From Actinomadura terrae (GTDB lineage: Bacteria > Actinomycetota > Actinomycetes > Streptosporangiales > Streptosporangiaceae): a stretch of 64,000 nt of DNA. The notes beneath the pieces are model-generated. The model saw only the letters and a program-made list of their open reading frames with translations, did not search any database and was not told the origin of the DNA. This document shows positions 15,612 through 24,012 of this stretch, one piece after another. Positions within the stretch are counted from its first letter, which is position 1, and every line of letters begins with the position of its first letter. Made by a program: the position numbers and the translations under genes. The stretch is taken from positions 191,643 to 255,642 of the forward strand of contig NZ_JAICDG010000007.1 of the NCBI RefSeq assembly GCF_022751215.1, in the 5' to 3' direction.

Positions 15612-18005
15612 TCACGCGCCGACGTAGGCCGCCAGGTGCTCGCCCGTCACCGTCGACCGCGCCGCCACCAGGTCCGCGGGCGTCCCCTCGAACACCACCC
15701 GCCCCCCGTCATGACCGGCACCCGGACCCAGATCGATGATCCAGTCCGCGTGCGCCATCACCGCCTGGTGGTGCTCCACCACGATCACCGACTTGCCCGC
15801 GTCCACCAGCCGGTCCAGCAGCCCCAGCAGCTGCTCCACATCCGCCAGGTGCAGACCCGTCGTCGGCTCGTCCAGCACATACACCCCGCCCCGGTCCGCC
15901 ATGTGCGTGGCCAGCTTCAGGCGCTGCCGCTCACCGCCCGACAGCGTCGTCAACGGCTGACCCAGGCTTAGATACCCCAGCCCCACCTCCGATAGCCGCC
16001 GCAGGATCGCGTGCGCCGCCGGCGTCCGCGCCTCACCGGCGCCGAAGAACCCCTCCGCCTCCTCCACCGACATCGCCAGGACCTCGCTGATGTCCCGGCC
16101 GCCCAGCCGGTGCTCCAGCACCGACGCCTCGAACCGGCGCCCCTCGCACTCCTCGCACGGCGTCGCGACCCCCGCCATCATCGCCAGGTCCATGTACAGC
16201 ACACCCGCGCCCTTGCACGCCGGGCACGCGCCCTCGGAGTTCGCGCTGAACAGCGCCGGCTTCACCCCGTTGGCCCTCGCGAACGCCTTGCGGATCGGGT
16301 CCAGGAGCTTGGTGTAGGTCGCCGGGTTGCTGCGCCGCGACCCGCGGATCGGCTCCTGGTCCACCGACACCACGCCCGCCCCCGCCGGCATCGACCCGTA
16401 CACCAGCGAGCTCTTCCCCGACCCCGCCACCCCGGTCACCACCACCAGCACCCCCAGCGGGACGTCCACGTCCACGTCCCGCAGGTTGTTCGCCGACGCG
16501 CCCCGGATCTCCAGCGTCCCCGACGGCGCCCGCACCCGCTCCTTCACCGCCGCCCGGTCGTCCAGATGCCGGCCCGTCAACGTCCCCGCCGACCGCAGCC
16601 CCGCCACGCTCCCCTCGAAGCACACCGTCCCGCCCGCCGCTCCCGCGCCCGGCCCCAGGTCCACCACGTGGTCGGCGATCGCGATCGTCTCCGGCTTGTG
16701 CTCCACCACCAGCACCGTGTTGCCCTTGTCCCGCAACCGCAGCAGCAGCGCGTTCATCCGCTGGACGTCGTGCGGGTGCAACCCGATCGTCGGCTCGTCG
16801 AACACATACGTCGTGTCGGTCAGCGACGACCCCAGGTGCCGGATCATCTTCACCCGCTGCGCCTCACCGCCCGACAGCGTCCCCGACGGCCGGTCCAGCG
16901 ACAGGTACCCCAGCCCGATCTCCACGAACGACTCCAGCGTCCGCCGCAGCGTCCCCAGCAGCGGCGCCACCGACGGCTCCGCCAGCCCCCCGACCCACTC
17001 CGCCAGGTCGCTGATCTGCATCGCGCACGCGTCGGCGATGCTCACCCCGCCGATCCGCGACGACCGCGCCGCCTCGCTCAACCGCGTCCCCCCGCACTCG
17101 GGGCACGCCGTGAACGTCACCGCCCGGTCCACGAACGCCCGCACGTGCGGCTGCATCGCCTCCCGGTCCTTGGACAGCAGCGACTTGCGCACCTTCGGGA
17201 CCAGGCCCTCGTAGGTGAGGTTGACGCCCTTGATCTTCACCTTGGTCGGCTCGCGGTACAGGAAGTCGTGCAGCTCGGCGGCGCCGTACTCGCGGATCGG
17301 CTTGTGTGGGTCCAGGAACCCAGACTCGGTGAACACCCCCACCGTCCACCAGCCGTCCACCTTGTAGCCGGGCACGGTGATCGCGCCCTCGAGCAGCGAT
17401 TTGGACTCGTCGAACAGCTGCGTCAGGTCGATGTCGGACACCGTCCCGCGCCCCTCGCACGCCGGGCACATCCCCCCGGTCCGCGTGAACGTCTGCCGCA
17501 CCGTCTTCCCGCCGCCGCGCTCCACCGTGATCGCGCCGCTCGCCCGCACCGACGGGACGTTGAAGGAGAACGCGTTCGGCGACCCCGCGTGCGGCGTCCC
17601 GAGCCGGCTGAACAGGATCCGCAGCATCGCGTTCGCGTCGGTCGCCGTCCCCACCGTCGACCGCGGATCGGCGCCCAGCCGCTGCTGGTCCACGATGATC
17701 GCCGTCGTCAGGCCCTCCAGGACGTCGACCTCCGGGCGCCCCAGCGACGGCATGAACCCCTGCACGAACGCGCTGTAGGTCTCGTTGATCATCCGCTGGG
17801 ACTCCGCGGCGATCGTGTCGAACACCAGCGAGCTCTTCCCCGACCCCGACACGCCGGTGAACACCGTCAGCCGCCGCTTGGGGATCTCGACGCTGACGTC
17901 CTTCAGGTTGTTCTCCCGCGCGCCGTGCACGCGGATCATGTCGTGGCCGTCGGCGACGTGCGGCGCGTCCGCCGGCCGCCCGTCCGGTCCCGTGGCCATG
18001 CTCAT
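15612..18005 (-). CDS. UvrA-like ABC ATPase (excinuclease paralogue)
   Basis: 797 residues with two ABC ATPase cassettes of the UvrA type: Walker A GVSGSGKSS near the N terminus and GVAGSGKSS in the middle; signatures LSGGEAQRVK and LSGGERQRLK; zinc-finger cysteine pairs (CPACEG; CPACKG ... CEECEG). True UvrA is about 950 residues; this one lacks most of the UvrB-binding region, as in the UvrA2/DrrC-like proteins linked to DNA-intercalating drug tolerance. Start ATG 18005 has GAGGGAG upstream; it follows an unrelated VOC gene and has no uvrB/uvrC nearby. A second paralogue sits at 54800. Confidence 0.9.
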   Translation of the reverse strand: MSMATGPDGRPADAPHVADGHDMIRVHGARENNLKDVSVEIPKRRLTVFTGVSGSGKSSLVFDTIAAESQRMINETYSAFVQGFMPSLGRPEVDVLEGLTTAIIVDQQRLGADPRSTVGTATDANAMLRILFSRLGTPHAGSPNAFSFNVPSVRASGAITVERGGGKTVRQTFTRTGGMCPACEGRGTVSDIDLTQLFDESKSLLEGAITVPGYKVDGWWTVGVFTESGFLDPHKPIREYGAAELHDFLYREPTKVKIKGVNLTYEGLVPKVRKSLLSKDREAMQPHVRAFVDRAVTFTACPECGGTRLSEAARSSRIGGVSIADACAMQISDLAEWVGGLAEPSVAPLLGTLRRTLESFVEIGLGYLSLDRPSGTLSGGEAQRVKMIRHLGSSLTDTTYVFDEPTIGLHPHDVQRMNALLLRLRDKGNTVLVVEHKPETIAIADHVVDLGPGAGAAGGTVCFEGSVAGLRSAGTLTGRHLDDRAAVKERVRAPSGTLEIRGASANNLRDVDVDVPLGVLVVVTGVAGSGKSSLVYGSMPAGAGVVSVDQEPIRGSRRSNPATYTKLLDPIRKAFARANGVKPALFSANSEGACPACKGAGVLYMDLAMMAGVATPCEECEGRRFEASVLEHRLGGRDISEVLAMSVEEAEGFFGAGEARTPAAHAILRRLSEVGLGYLSLGQPLTTLSGGERQRLKLATHMADRGGVYVLDEPTTGLHLADVEQLLGLLDRLVDAGKSVIVVEHHQAVMAHADWIIDLGPGAGHDGGRVVFEGTPADLVAARSTVTGEHLAAYVGA

Positions 18006-18140
18006 CGAGTCTCCCTCACTGGTCTGCGTCGCAGGGACGTCCGCGTCCCGTTTCCCCTGGCCGGACGCCCTGTCTACCCGACCGGCGGCACCACCCGGCA
18101 CCACCCCGGCTCCGGGGAGCGTGCCGGGGCGGGCGGCGCC

Positions 18141-18554
18141 TCAGCGCACCTCCTGGATGCGGACCAGGTTCCCCGCCGGGTCCCGGAACGCGCAGTCCCG
18201 CACCCCGTAGGGCTGCTCGGTCGGCTCCTGCACGACCTCCGCCGCACCGGCCTGGACCCGCGCGAACGTCCCGTCCAGGTCGCGGGTGGCCAGGTTGACC
18301 CCGGCGTAGGTGCCCTTCGCCATCATCTCCACGATCACCCGGCTCTCCTCGTCGGTGACGCCGCAGCCCGGGACCACCGGCGGCTGGAGCACGATCGAGG
18401 TGCCCGGCTGCCCGGGCGGCCCGACCGTGATCCACCGCATCCCGTCGTAGCCGACGTCGTCGCGGACCTCGAACCCGAGGACGTCGCGGTAGAAGGCCAG
18501 CGAGGCGTCCGGGTCGTCGTGCGGGAGGAAGCTGGCGTGAATGGTGATGTCCAT
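18141..18554 (-). CDS. VOC-family (glyoxalase-like) protein
   Basis: 137 residues with the two βαβββ modules of the vicinal oxygen chelate fold: MDITIHASFLPHDDPDASLAFYRDVLGFEV at the start and YGVRDCAFRDPAGNLVRIQEV at the end. Family members are glyoxalases, dioxygenases or small-molecule-binding resistance proteins; none can be chosen here. A TAGCGT box lies 6 bases before the ATG, so besides read-through from the AraC gene 4 bases upstream it may have its own leaderless promoter. Confidence 0.85.
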   Translation of the reverse strand: MDITIHASFLPHDDPDASLAFYRDVLGFEVRDDVGYDGMRWITVGPPGQPGTSIVLQPPVVPGCGVTDEESRVIVEMMAKGTYAGVNLATRDLDGTFARVQAGAAEVVQEPTEQPYGVRDCAFRDPAGNLVRIQEVR

Positions 18555-18558
18555 GCCG

Positions 18559-19008
18559 TCACGCTAGGCGGCGCCCGGCGGGCCGCGCTTCTCGATTCCT
18601 GATCGGTCGGGTCACCCGCTGCGCCACGCAGGAGGGCATGCCCGCCGTCGCGCGCGCCGACCGCCGCCGGTAGACGCTGGGCGGCACGCCCACCAGTTCG
18701 GTGAAACGCGTGCTGAAGGTGCCCAGGGACGAGCAGCCCACCGCGAAGCACACGTCGGTGACGCTGAGGTCGCCGCGGCGCAGCAGCGCCATCGCGCGTT
18801 CGATGCGCCGCGTCATGAGGTACCCGTAGGGCGACTCTCCGTAGGCGCGGCGGAACTGGCGGCTGAGGTGCCCCGCCGACATGTTCACGCCCCGGGCGAG
18901 CGCCTCGACGTCCAGCGGCCGCGCGTACTCCCGGTCGATGCGGTCGCGGACGCGGCGCAGCAGCGCGAGGTCGCGCAGGTGGCGGGTGTCGTCGGGGGTG
19001 CTGGTCAC
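18559..19008 (-). CDS. AraC-family transcriptional regulator (HTH domain only)
   Basis: 149 residues, consisting almost wholly of the double helix-turn-helix of the AraC family: PLDVEALARGVNMSAGHLSRQFRRAYGES, then RRGDLSVTDVCFAVGCSSLGTFSTRFTELVGVPPSVYRR. There is no N-terminal effector domain, so ligand sensing may rest on another protein or be absent. The VOC gene follows 4 bases later, a frequent pairing in actinomycetes. GTG 19008 is the first start in frame. The inverted repeat ACAGAA-N6-TTCTGT at 19105 may be its operator. Confidence 0.88.
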   Translation of the reverse strand: MTSTPDDTRHLRDLALLRRVRDRIDREYARPLDVEALARGVNMSAGHLSRQFRRAYGESPYGYLMTRRIERAMALLRRGDLSVTDVCFAVGCSSLGTFSTRFTELVGVPPSVYRRRSARATAGMPSCVAQRVTRPIRNREARPAGRRLA

Positions 19009-19104
19009 CTGCGGAATCGTGCCATGTCACGCGGTGTCATGTCACGCCGGGTGCGCCCCTTCCCCGCTGTCGGGGGTGGTCGTTCTGGCGTGTCCGGTAA
19101 CCGA

Positions 19105-19122
19105 ACAGAATATGGGTTCTGT
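19105..19122. promoter_or_regulatory. Inverted repeat ACAGAA-N6-TTCTGT
   Basis: Perfect 6-bp arms around TATGGG in an AT-rich island (about 19090-19150) between the AraC gene and the DUF72 gene. Both genes are on the minus strand, so it lies about 100 bases upstream of the AraC gene and behind the DUF72 gene. It could be an operator or a weak terminator hairpin. Confidence 0.4.
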
Positions 19123-19185
19123 CTGCTTTGCGTAGATTATTCCTATTTGGGCGATTTGTCGGTTCTTGGGCGGGCGTCGCGCGGG

Positions 19186-19899
19186 TCATGTCGCGGACGC
19201 CAGTTCGAGGAACCGCCGGGCGTTGCGGACGGCCGCGCCGCCCGGGTCGTTGTTGAAGTAGACGTAGGCGTCCTCCCCCGGCGGCAGGCGCCGCGCCCAC
19301 GACGCCAGCGCCCGGTCCCCGTACTGCGGCCGCGGGGACGCGGCGCCCTCGTGCAGGCGCAGGTAGACCCAGTCGGCCGTCCGCCACAGCGGCGTGACGG
19401 GCCTGCCGCGCCGGTCGGCCCAGCACAGCGCGGCGCCGTTGTCCTCCAGCACGCGCCGGACCCGCGGCGTCCACCAGGACGGGTGCCGGGGCTCGACCGC
19501 CACGCGGACGCCGCCCGGGAAGCGGCGCAGGCACGCGTCGAGGCGGTCGGGCTCGCTGCGCAGCGTCGGCGGGAGTTGCAGCAGGACGGGCCCGAGCGTG
19601 CCGCCCAGTCCCCCGGCCGCCTCCATCAGCCGGGCGACGGGCTCGGCGGGGTCGCGCAGCCGCTTCATGTGGGTGAGGAACCGGCTGGCCTTGACCGCCA
19701 TGACGAACCCGGGCGGGACGGCGTCGTGCCAGCGCTGGAACGTCGCGCGGCCGGGCAGCCGGTAGAAGGCGTTGTTGTTCTCCACGGTGCCGAACTCCTC
19801 GGCGTAGCGCGGGAGCCAGCGTCGTTGCGGGAGGCCCGGCGGGTAGAGGACGTCCCGCCAGTCGGTGTACTGCCATCCGGAGGTGCCGACGAGTATCAC
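19186..19899 (-). CDS. DUF72 (YecE-like) family protein
   Basis: 237 residues. The DUF72 signature is complete: ILVGTSGWQYTDWRDVLYP, then FGTVENNNAFYRLP, FVMAVKASRFLTHMKRL, VLLQLPPTLR, VAVEPRHPSWW and YVYFNNDPGGAAVRNAR at the end. The fold is a TIM barrel; the role is unknown, although the family is very widespread. GTG 19899 has GGGGAGGGG directly upstream. It stands alone between the AraC/VOC pair and an unknown gene. Confidence 0.9.
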   Translation of the reverse strand: MILVGTSGWQYTDWRDVLYPPGLPQRRWLPRYAEEFGTVENNNAFYRLPGRATFQRWHDAVPPGFVMAVKASRFLTHMKRLRDPAEPVARLMEAAGGLGGTLGPVLLQLPPTLRSEPDRLDACLRRFPGGVRVAVEPRHPSWWTPRVRRVLEDNGAALCWADRRGRPVTPLWRTADWVYLRLHEGAASPRPQYGDRALASWARRLPPGEDAYVYFNNDPGGAAVRNARRFLELASAT

Positions 19900-19946
19900 G
19901 GCCCCTCCCCTACCCCGGACGCGGCCTTTCGGTCACGGCGGTCGGG

Positions 19947-20408
19947 TCAGGGGGATGCGGGGCGGTGGGGTTCCAGGGCGCGGATGTAGTCGAGGAGGCG
20001 GACGCCGATCTCGAAGGGGACGTCGGGGGCGTCCAGGTCGGGGTCGGGCCAGGTCTCCGAGACGCGGCGCCAGGTGGCGCGGCCGAGGAAGGCGCCGGCG
20101 GCGGGGTCGTCGCCGAGGGCGCGGCGCCAGGCGGGTTCGGCGGTGAGGAGGCGGTCGAGGGCGGCGGTGTTGTCGGGTTCGGCGGGGTGTTCGGCGTGGA
20201 AGCCGATCTCCAGGGCGCGGGTGCGGGCGCCGGGGGCGAGGTCGGCGGGGATGATCTGGGCCTCGTAGTGCTCGCGTTGGGGTGCGGGGTCGCCGAACCA
20301 GACCTTGAGGCCGTTGTGGCGGACGTGCAGGTGCGGGGGGCCGAGGTCGGGTGGGGCCGCTCCCCGGACGACCTCGGCGGCCTGCTCGAAGAGATGCCGG
20401 TCGGTCAC
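19947..20408 (-). CDS. Conserved-looking hypothetical protein
   Basis: 153 residues, not recognised. Codon use is that of a real gene; it starts VTDRHLFEQAAEVVRG, has a β-rich middle (HLHVRHNGLKVWFGD, REHYEAQIIPADL, ALEIGFHAEHP) and a helical C-terminal half with a WRRALGDDP segment. No signal peptide or membrane helix. GTG 20408 is favoured by AGGA about 8 bases upstream. It diverges from the quinone reductase gene, with about 140 bases between them. Confidence 0.6.
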   Translation of the reverse strand: MTDRHLFEQAAEVVRGAAPPDLGPPHLHVRHNGLKVWFGDPAPQREHYEAQIIPADLAPGARTRALEIGFHAEHPAEPDNTAALDRLLTAEPAWRRALGDDPAAGAFLGRATWRRVSETWPDPDLDAPDVPFEIGVRLLDYIRALEPHRPASP

Positions 20409-20546
20409 GGTGGTGATCCTAGAGGGGGCGGGTAGGTCGGGGTGCGGGGTGTCAGGGGTGTGCCAGCGTCGTGTGCGTGGTCTGGCAGCGGCGCGCGTCA
20501 GGCTGCGGAGGTGGCCGGTGGGCGGCTCGGGTGGAGGGAGTGCGGG

Positions 20547-21485
20547 ATGAGGGCGGTCGTGTTCGAGCGGTTCGGGGGGCCGGAGGTGCTGGAGGTCGTG
20601 GAGGTCGCGGCGCCGCGTCCGGGGCCCGGGGAGGTGCGGGTCGCGGTGCGGGCCGCGGGGGTGAACGCGAGTGACTGGCGGAAGCGGCGGGGTCTGATGG
20701 AGCGGGGGCTTCCGCAGCGGTTGGGGTATGAGGCGGCGGGGGTGGTCGACGAGGTCGGCGCGGGCGTCGCCGGTGTCGCGGTGGGTGACCGGGTGTTCGG
20801 GTTCTCGTCGGTGGGCGGTGCGCAGGCGGAGCTGGCGGTGCTGTCGTGGTTCGCGCCGGTGCCGCCGTCGCTGGGGTTCGCCGAGGCGGCCGCGTTGCCG
20901 GTGGCGGCGGAGACGGCGGCGCGCGGCCTTGACGCGTTGGGTGTCGGTGCGGGTGGGGCGGGTGGGACGGTGCTGGTCAACGGCGCGACGGGGTCGGTCG
21001 GTAGCGCGGCCGTGCAGCTGGCGGTGGCGCGGGGCGCGCGGGTGATCGGGGTCGGGGGGCCGGCCGGTCATGGGCGGTTGCGGGCGTGGGGCGCCGAGCC
21101 CGTCGCCTACGGGCCGGGGATGGCGGAGCGGGTGCGGGCGGTCGCTCCGGGCGGGGTGGATGCGGCGTTGGACGTGGCGGGCAGCGGTGTGCTGCCGGAG
21201 CTGGTCGAGCTGGCGGGGGGTGCCGGGCGGGTGGTGACGGTCGCTGACGTGGAGGGGGCGCGGCGGCACGGGGTGCGGTTCAGCGGGGGTGAGGGGGGTC
21301 GTGCGCTGTATGTGATCTCCGAGGTCGGTGGGCTGGTGGAGTCGGGCCGGTTCACAGTTCCGGTGGGGCGGGTGTTTCCGCTGGCGGAGGTGGCGGAGGC
21401 GCATCGGGTCGGGGAGGCGGGCGGGGTGCGCGGGAAGATCGTGTTGCTGGTCGGGTCGGAGTCGGGGCGTTCCGGCGCGTCCTGA
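20547..21485 (+). CDS. Zinc-free NADPH:quinone oxidoreductase-like (MDR family)
   Basis: 312 residues of the medium-chain dehydrogenase/reductase superfamily, quinone reductase/QOR type: MRAVVFERFGGPEVLEV at the start, VRAAGVNASDWRKRRG, GYEAAGVVDEVGAGV and the NADPH-binding VLVNGATGSVGSAAVQLA. The zinc-binding cysteines of alcohol dehydrogenases are missing. It would reduce quinones or enones in the cytoplasm. ATG 20547 has GGAGGGAG upstream. In contrast to nearby genes it uses many GTG/GGG-rich codons, but that is within the range for this genome. Confidence 0.88.
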   Translation: MRAVVFERFGGPEVLEVVEVAAPRPGPGEVRVAVRAAGVNASDWRKRRGLMERGLPQRLGYEAAGVVDEVGAGVAGVAVGDRVFGFSSVGGAQAELAVLSWFAPVPPSLGFAEAAALPVAAETAARGLDALGVGAGGAGGTVLVNGATGSVGSAAVQLAVARGARVIGVGGPAGHGRLRAWGAEPVAYGPGMAERVRAVAPGGVDAALDVAGSGVLPELVELAGGAGRVVTVADVEGARRHGVRFSGGEGGRALYVISEVGGLVESGRFTVPVGRVFPLAEVAEAHRVGEAGGVRGKIVLLVGSESGRSGAS

Positions 21486-21546
21486 GGGGCTCGGCGCGTG
21501 GGGGGCGGGGTGCGGCGTCCCGGTGGGTTCTGTCGGTGGGGGCCGG

Positions 21547-21552
21547 TAGCGT
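21547..21552 (+). promoter_or_regulatory. -10 box TAGCGT of a leaderless promoter
   Basis: TAGCGT ends 7 bases before GTG 21560, and no ribosome site is present; this decides the start of the recombinase gene. Confidence 0.5.
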
Positions 21553-21559
21553 GCGGCGG

Positions 21560-22627
21560 GTGCGTCCGAGTGATGTTCAGCGGCTGACGGTGGGCGAGAC
21601 GGCCGACCGGTATGTGGAGATGGTCCGGGCGAAGAGGTCCACGGGCGCGCTGGCGTCCGGGACGGCGGAGGTGTACGCGCGTGACGTGGTGACGTTCGCG
21701 GAGCTGGCGGGGCGCGAGCGGGTGCTGGACGATCTGACGGGTGAGGACGTCGACGCGGTGCTGCTGCGGTTCGCGCGCAAACCCGACGGGCGCCGCTCCC
21801 CCGCCGCGGCGGTCCCCCTGCCCGCGGACGGGAGGCCGTCGCAGAGCGCGGCGTCGCAGGCGCGGTTCCGGCGTTCGGTGTCGGCGTTCTTCCGGCACGC
21901 GCTGGTGGCGGGGTGGGTGCAGCTCGATCCGATGGGGGCGGTGACGCTGCGGCCGCGGCACCGGGGCGGGTTGCGGGCCGAGCGCAGGGCGCTGACCGTC
22001 GAGCAGGCGGAGGGGCTGCTGGGCGCGGCCCACGACCTGGTGGAGACGGCGCCGGCGGCGCGGGGCCGCCACGACCAGCGGACGGAGCTGCGGGACGGGC
22101 TGATCGTGCTGCTGCTGGCGGCGGTGGGCCCGCGGGTGTCGGAGCTGACGCGCGCCAACGCCGAGGACTTCTTCGTCAACGCCGGGACGCGGTACTGGCG
22201 GATCTTCGGCAAGGGCGGGCGGACGCGGGACGTGCCGCTGCCGGCGCCGGTGGCGGAGGTCCTGGACGCCTACCTGGAGCAGGGGCGGCGGCTGCTGGAC
22301 CGGGGCCGCGAGCCCAAGGCGCTGCTGCTGTCGTGGCGGGGGCGGCGGTTGGCGCGCGGGGACGTGCAGGCGGTCATCGACCGGGTGCTGGCGCGGGTGG
22401 AGCCGGGCCGGCGGCGGGGGGTGACGCCGCACGGGCTGCGGCACACGACGGCGACGCACCTGCTGGCGGCGGCGACGGACATGGACGCGGTGCGGCGGGT
22501 GCTGGGCCACGCCGACCTGTCGACGCTGGGCCGCTACCGGGACGAGCTGCCGGGCGAACTGGAGGCGGCGATGCGCGTCCACCCGCTCCTGGGCCCGGTG
22601 GAGGGCCGCGCCCAGCGCGGCGGCTGA
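21560..22627 (+). CDS. Tyrosine recombinase (XerC/D-like integrase), orphan
   Basis: 355 residues. The N-terminal SAM-like DNA-binding part (LTVGETADRYVEMVRAKR ...) is followed by a full catalytic domain: Arg192 (PRVSELTR), Lys218 (GKGGRTRDVPL), His291 and Arg294 (HGLRH), His317 (LGHADLS) and the nucleophile Tyr326. All residues for strand exchange are present. It is neither next to an excisionase nor to a visible att duplication, so it is more likely a resident Xer-type enzyme than part of a mobile element. An insert rich in Pro/Ala (~75-98) lies between the domains. Confidence 0.88.
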   Translation: MRPSDVQRLTVGETADRYVEMVRAKRSTGALASGTAEVYARDVVTFAELAGRERVLDDLTGEDVDAVLLRFARKPDGRRSPAAAVPLPADGRPSQSAASQARFRRSVSAFFRHALVAGWVQLDPMGAVTLRPRHRGGLRAERRALTVEQAEGLLGAAHDLVETAPAARGRHDQRTELRDGLIVLLLAAVGPRVSELTRANAEDFFVNAGTRYWRIFGKGGRTRDVPLPAPVAEVLDAYLEQGRRLLDRGREPKALLLSWRGRRLARGDVQAVIDRVLARVEPGRRRGVTPHGLRHTTATHLLAAATDMDAVRRVLGHADLSTLGRYRDELPGELEAAMRVHPLLGPVEGRAQRGG

Positions 22628-23193
22628 ACAGAGCCCGAGTGGCGCCTGGACGGGCGGCCACACCGATCGACCGCGGCGCGGCGCGGCCGGTGCGGCGCGG
22701 CCGAGGCGGCGCGGTGGGGGCACCGGCCCGCGACCGGTCTCGACCGCGTGGCGCGCGCCCACGGCCTGATGTACGCGCCCGTCCCGTCCCGCCATGGGAT
22801 CTCCGCGATCGGCGGGAACCTCGCTTCGCCGGGCCGGCGCCCGCGCTGCCCCCTGCGCTTCGGGCTGACGCGGTTCTCCAGGGCGACGTCGACACCGTCG
22901 GAGCCCCAGTCGGCCACCGGCCCGCGATGGCGCCGGGGGTCGTCGGGGGTCGGGACGAGTCGTCGCCGGGCCGCCGCGACGTCCGGGCCGCCGGGGTGGA
23001 ACGGTAGAGACCGGGGGCGCGGCGCGTCACTCGGGAGAGCCAGCGCCGGTCCCGGACCAGGGTGGGCGGTGGAGCGGCGGGGGTCTCCCCCTCAGGGATG
23101 TGCCGGGGGCGGGTCGTGTACTGCCGAAAGTCGGGGGTGGTTCCGGTCTTCCGTCCGATGCCGGCGGGGGTGCCCGTTTCCTACGGTCGTGGC
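22628..23193. other. 566-bp region without a supportable gene
   Basis: No open frame here shows the codon pattern or a recognisable domain together with a start site. The minus frame at 22917-22700 gives a plausible-looking peptide (ADWGSDGVDVALENRVSPKR) but has no homology that I know of and runs into low-complexity arginine-rich sequence, so at best it is a gene remnant. The last bases hold the DedA promoter (TACGGT, 23182-23187). Confidence 0.45.
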
Positions 23194-23865
23194 ATGGACG
23201 GTGTTGTGGACTTCCTGCACACGGCGGTGACCTCGCCCTGGTTCTACCTGGCGTTGTTCGCGGTCGCCGCGCTCGACGGGTTCTTCCCCGTGGTGCCCAG
23301 CGAGAGCATGGTGATCACCGCGGGGGTGTACGCGGCGTCGGGGCGGCCCGAGCCGGTGCTGGTGGTCGTGCTGGCGGCGGCGGGCGCGTTCGTCGGCGAC
23401 CATGTCGCCTACTTCATCGGGCGCGGGTCGGGGGCGCGGCTGACCCGGGCGCTGCGGCCGGGGACGCGGCGGCATACCGCGTTCGCGTGGGCGCGGCGGA
23501 CGATGGACGAGCGCGGGGGGCTGATCCTGGTCGTGGCGCGGTACGTGCCGGGCGGGCGGACGGCGGTGACGATGACGATGGGCGTGATCCGGTATCCGCT
23601 GCGGTCCTTCACCCCGTTCGCGGCGATCGCGGCGGTGTCGTGGGCGGTGTACGGGACGCTGCTGGGCTACCTCGGCGGTGTCGCGTTCGAGGACGACCCG
23701 ATCAAGGGCGTCGCGGTGGGGCTCGGGTTGGCGCTGGCGGTGACGGGGGTCGTCGAGGGGGTCCGTTTCCTGCGGTACCGCCGCGCCCGGCGCGACGCGC
23801 CGGACACGCCGGATGCCCCGGAGGGGGCGGGAGAGGCGTCGGGGACGCGTCGCGCGTCCGTGTGA
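23194..23865 (+). CDS. DedA-family membrane protein
   Basis: 223 residues, an integral membrane protein of the DedA/SNARE-associated family. Motifs: FPVVPSESMVITAGVYAA, GAFVGDHVAYFIGRGSG, then VARYVPGGRTAVTMTMG (the conserved R-x-x-P-x-x-R core) and SFTPFAAIAAVSWAVYGTLLGYLGG. DedA proteins are lipid scramblases/flippases, for example for undecaprenyl phosphate, and affect envelope stress tolerance. The C terminus is a charged tail. TACGGT stands 6 bases before the ATG, indicating a leaderless transcript. A PAP2 phosphatase gene follows after 147 bases; both could serve polyprenyl phosphate recycling. Confidence 0.9.
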   Translation: MDGVVDFLHTAVTSPWFYLALFAVAALDGFFPVVPSESMVITAGVYAASGRPEPVLVVVLAAAGAFVGDHVAYFIGRGSGARLTRALRPGTRRHTAFAWARRTMDERGGLILVVARYVPGGRTAVTMTMGVIRYPLRSFTPFAAIAAVSWAVYGTLLGYLGGVAFEDDPIKGVAVGLGLALAVTGVVEGVRFLRYRRARRDAPDTPDAPEGAGEASGTRRASV

Positions 23866-24012
23866 AGCGTTCGGTGTGAACCGGGGCGAAACCTCGGCGG
23901 GCGGCCGCCGGGCCATGACAGTCTTGGCGAAAGGTGAACAAAAGATGAACTTTGGTGGTTCTTCCGGGGTCGCATTTCTCCGGGGGGACCACCCGCGACC
24001 GTGAGGGAGAGC

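Noticed and set aside
21560..22627. Integrase of an integrated plasmid or prophage
   Set aside because: No tRNA gene, att duplication, excisionase, replication or phage gene is seen around it.
22534..22917. Minus-strand frame starting ADWGSDGVDVALENRV behind the recombinase
   Set aside because: No ribosome site, no known domain, and it runs into the recombinase gene; possible remnant at best.
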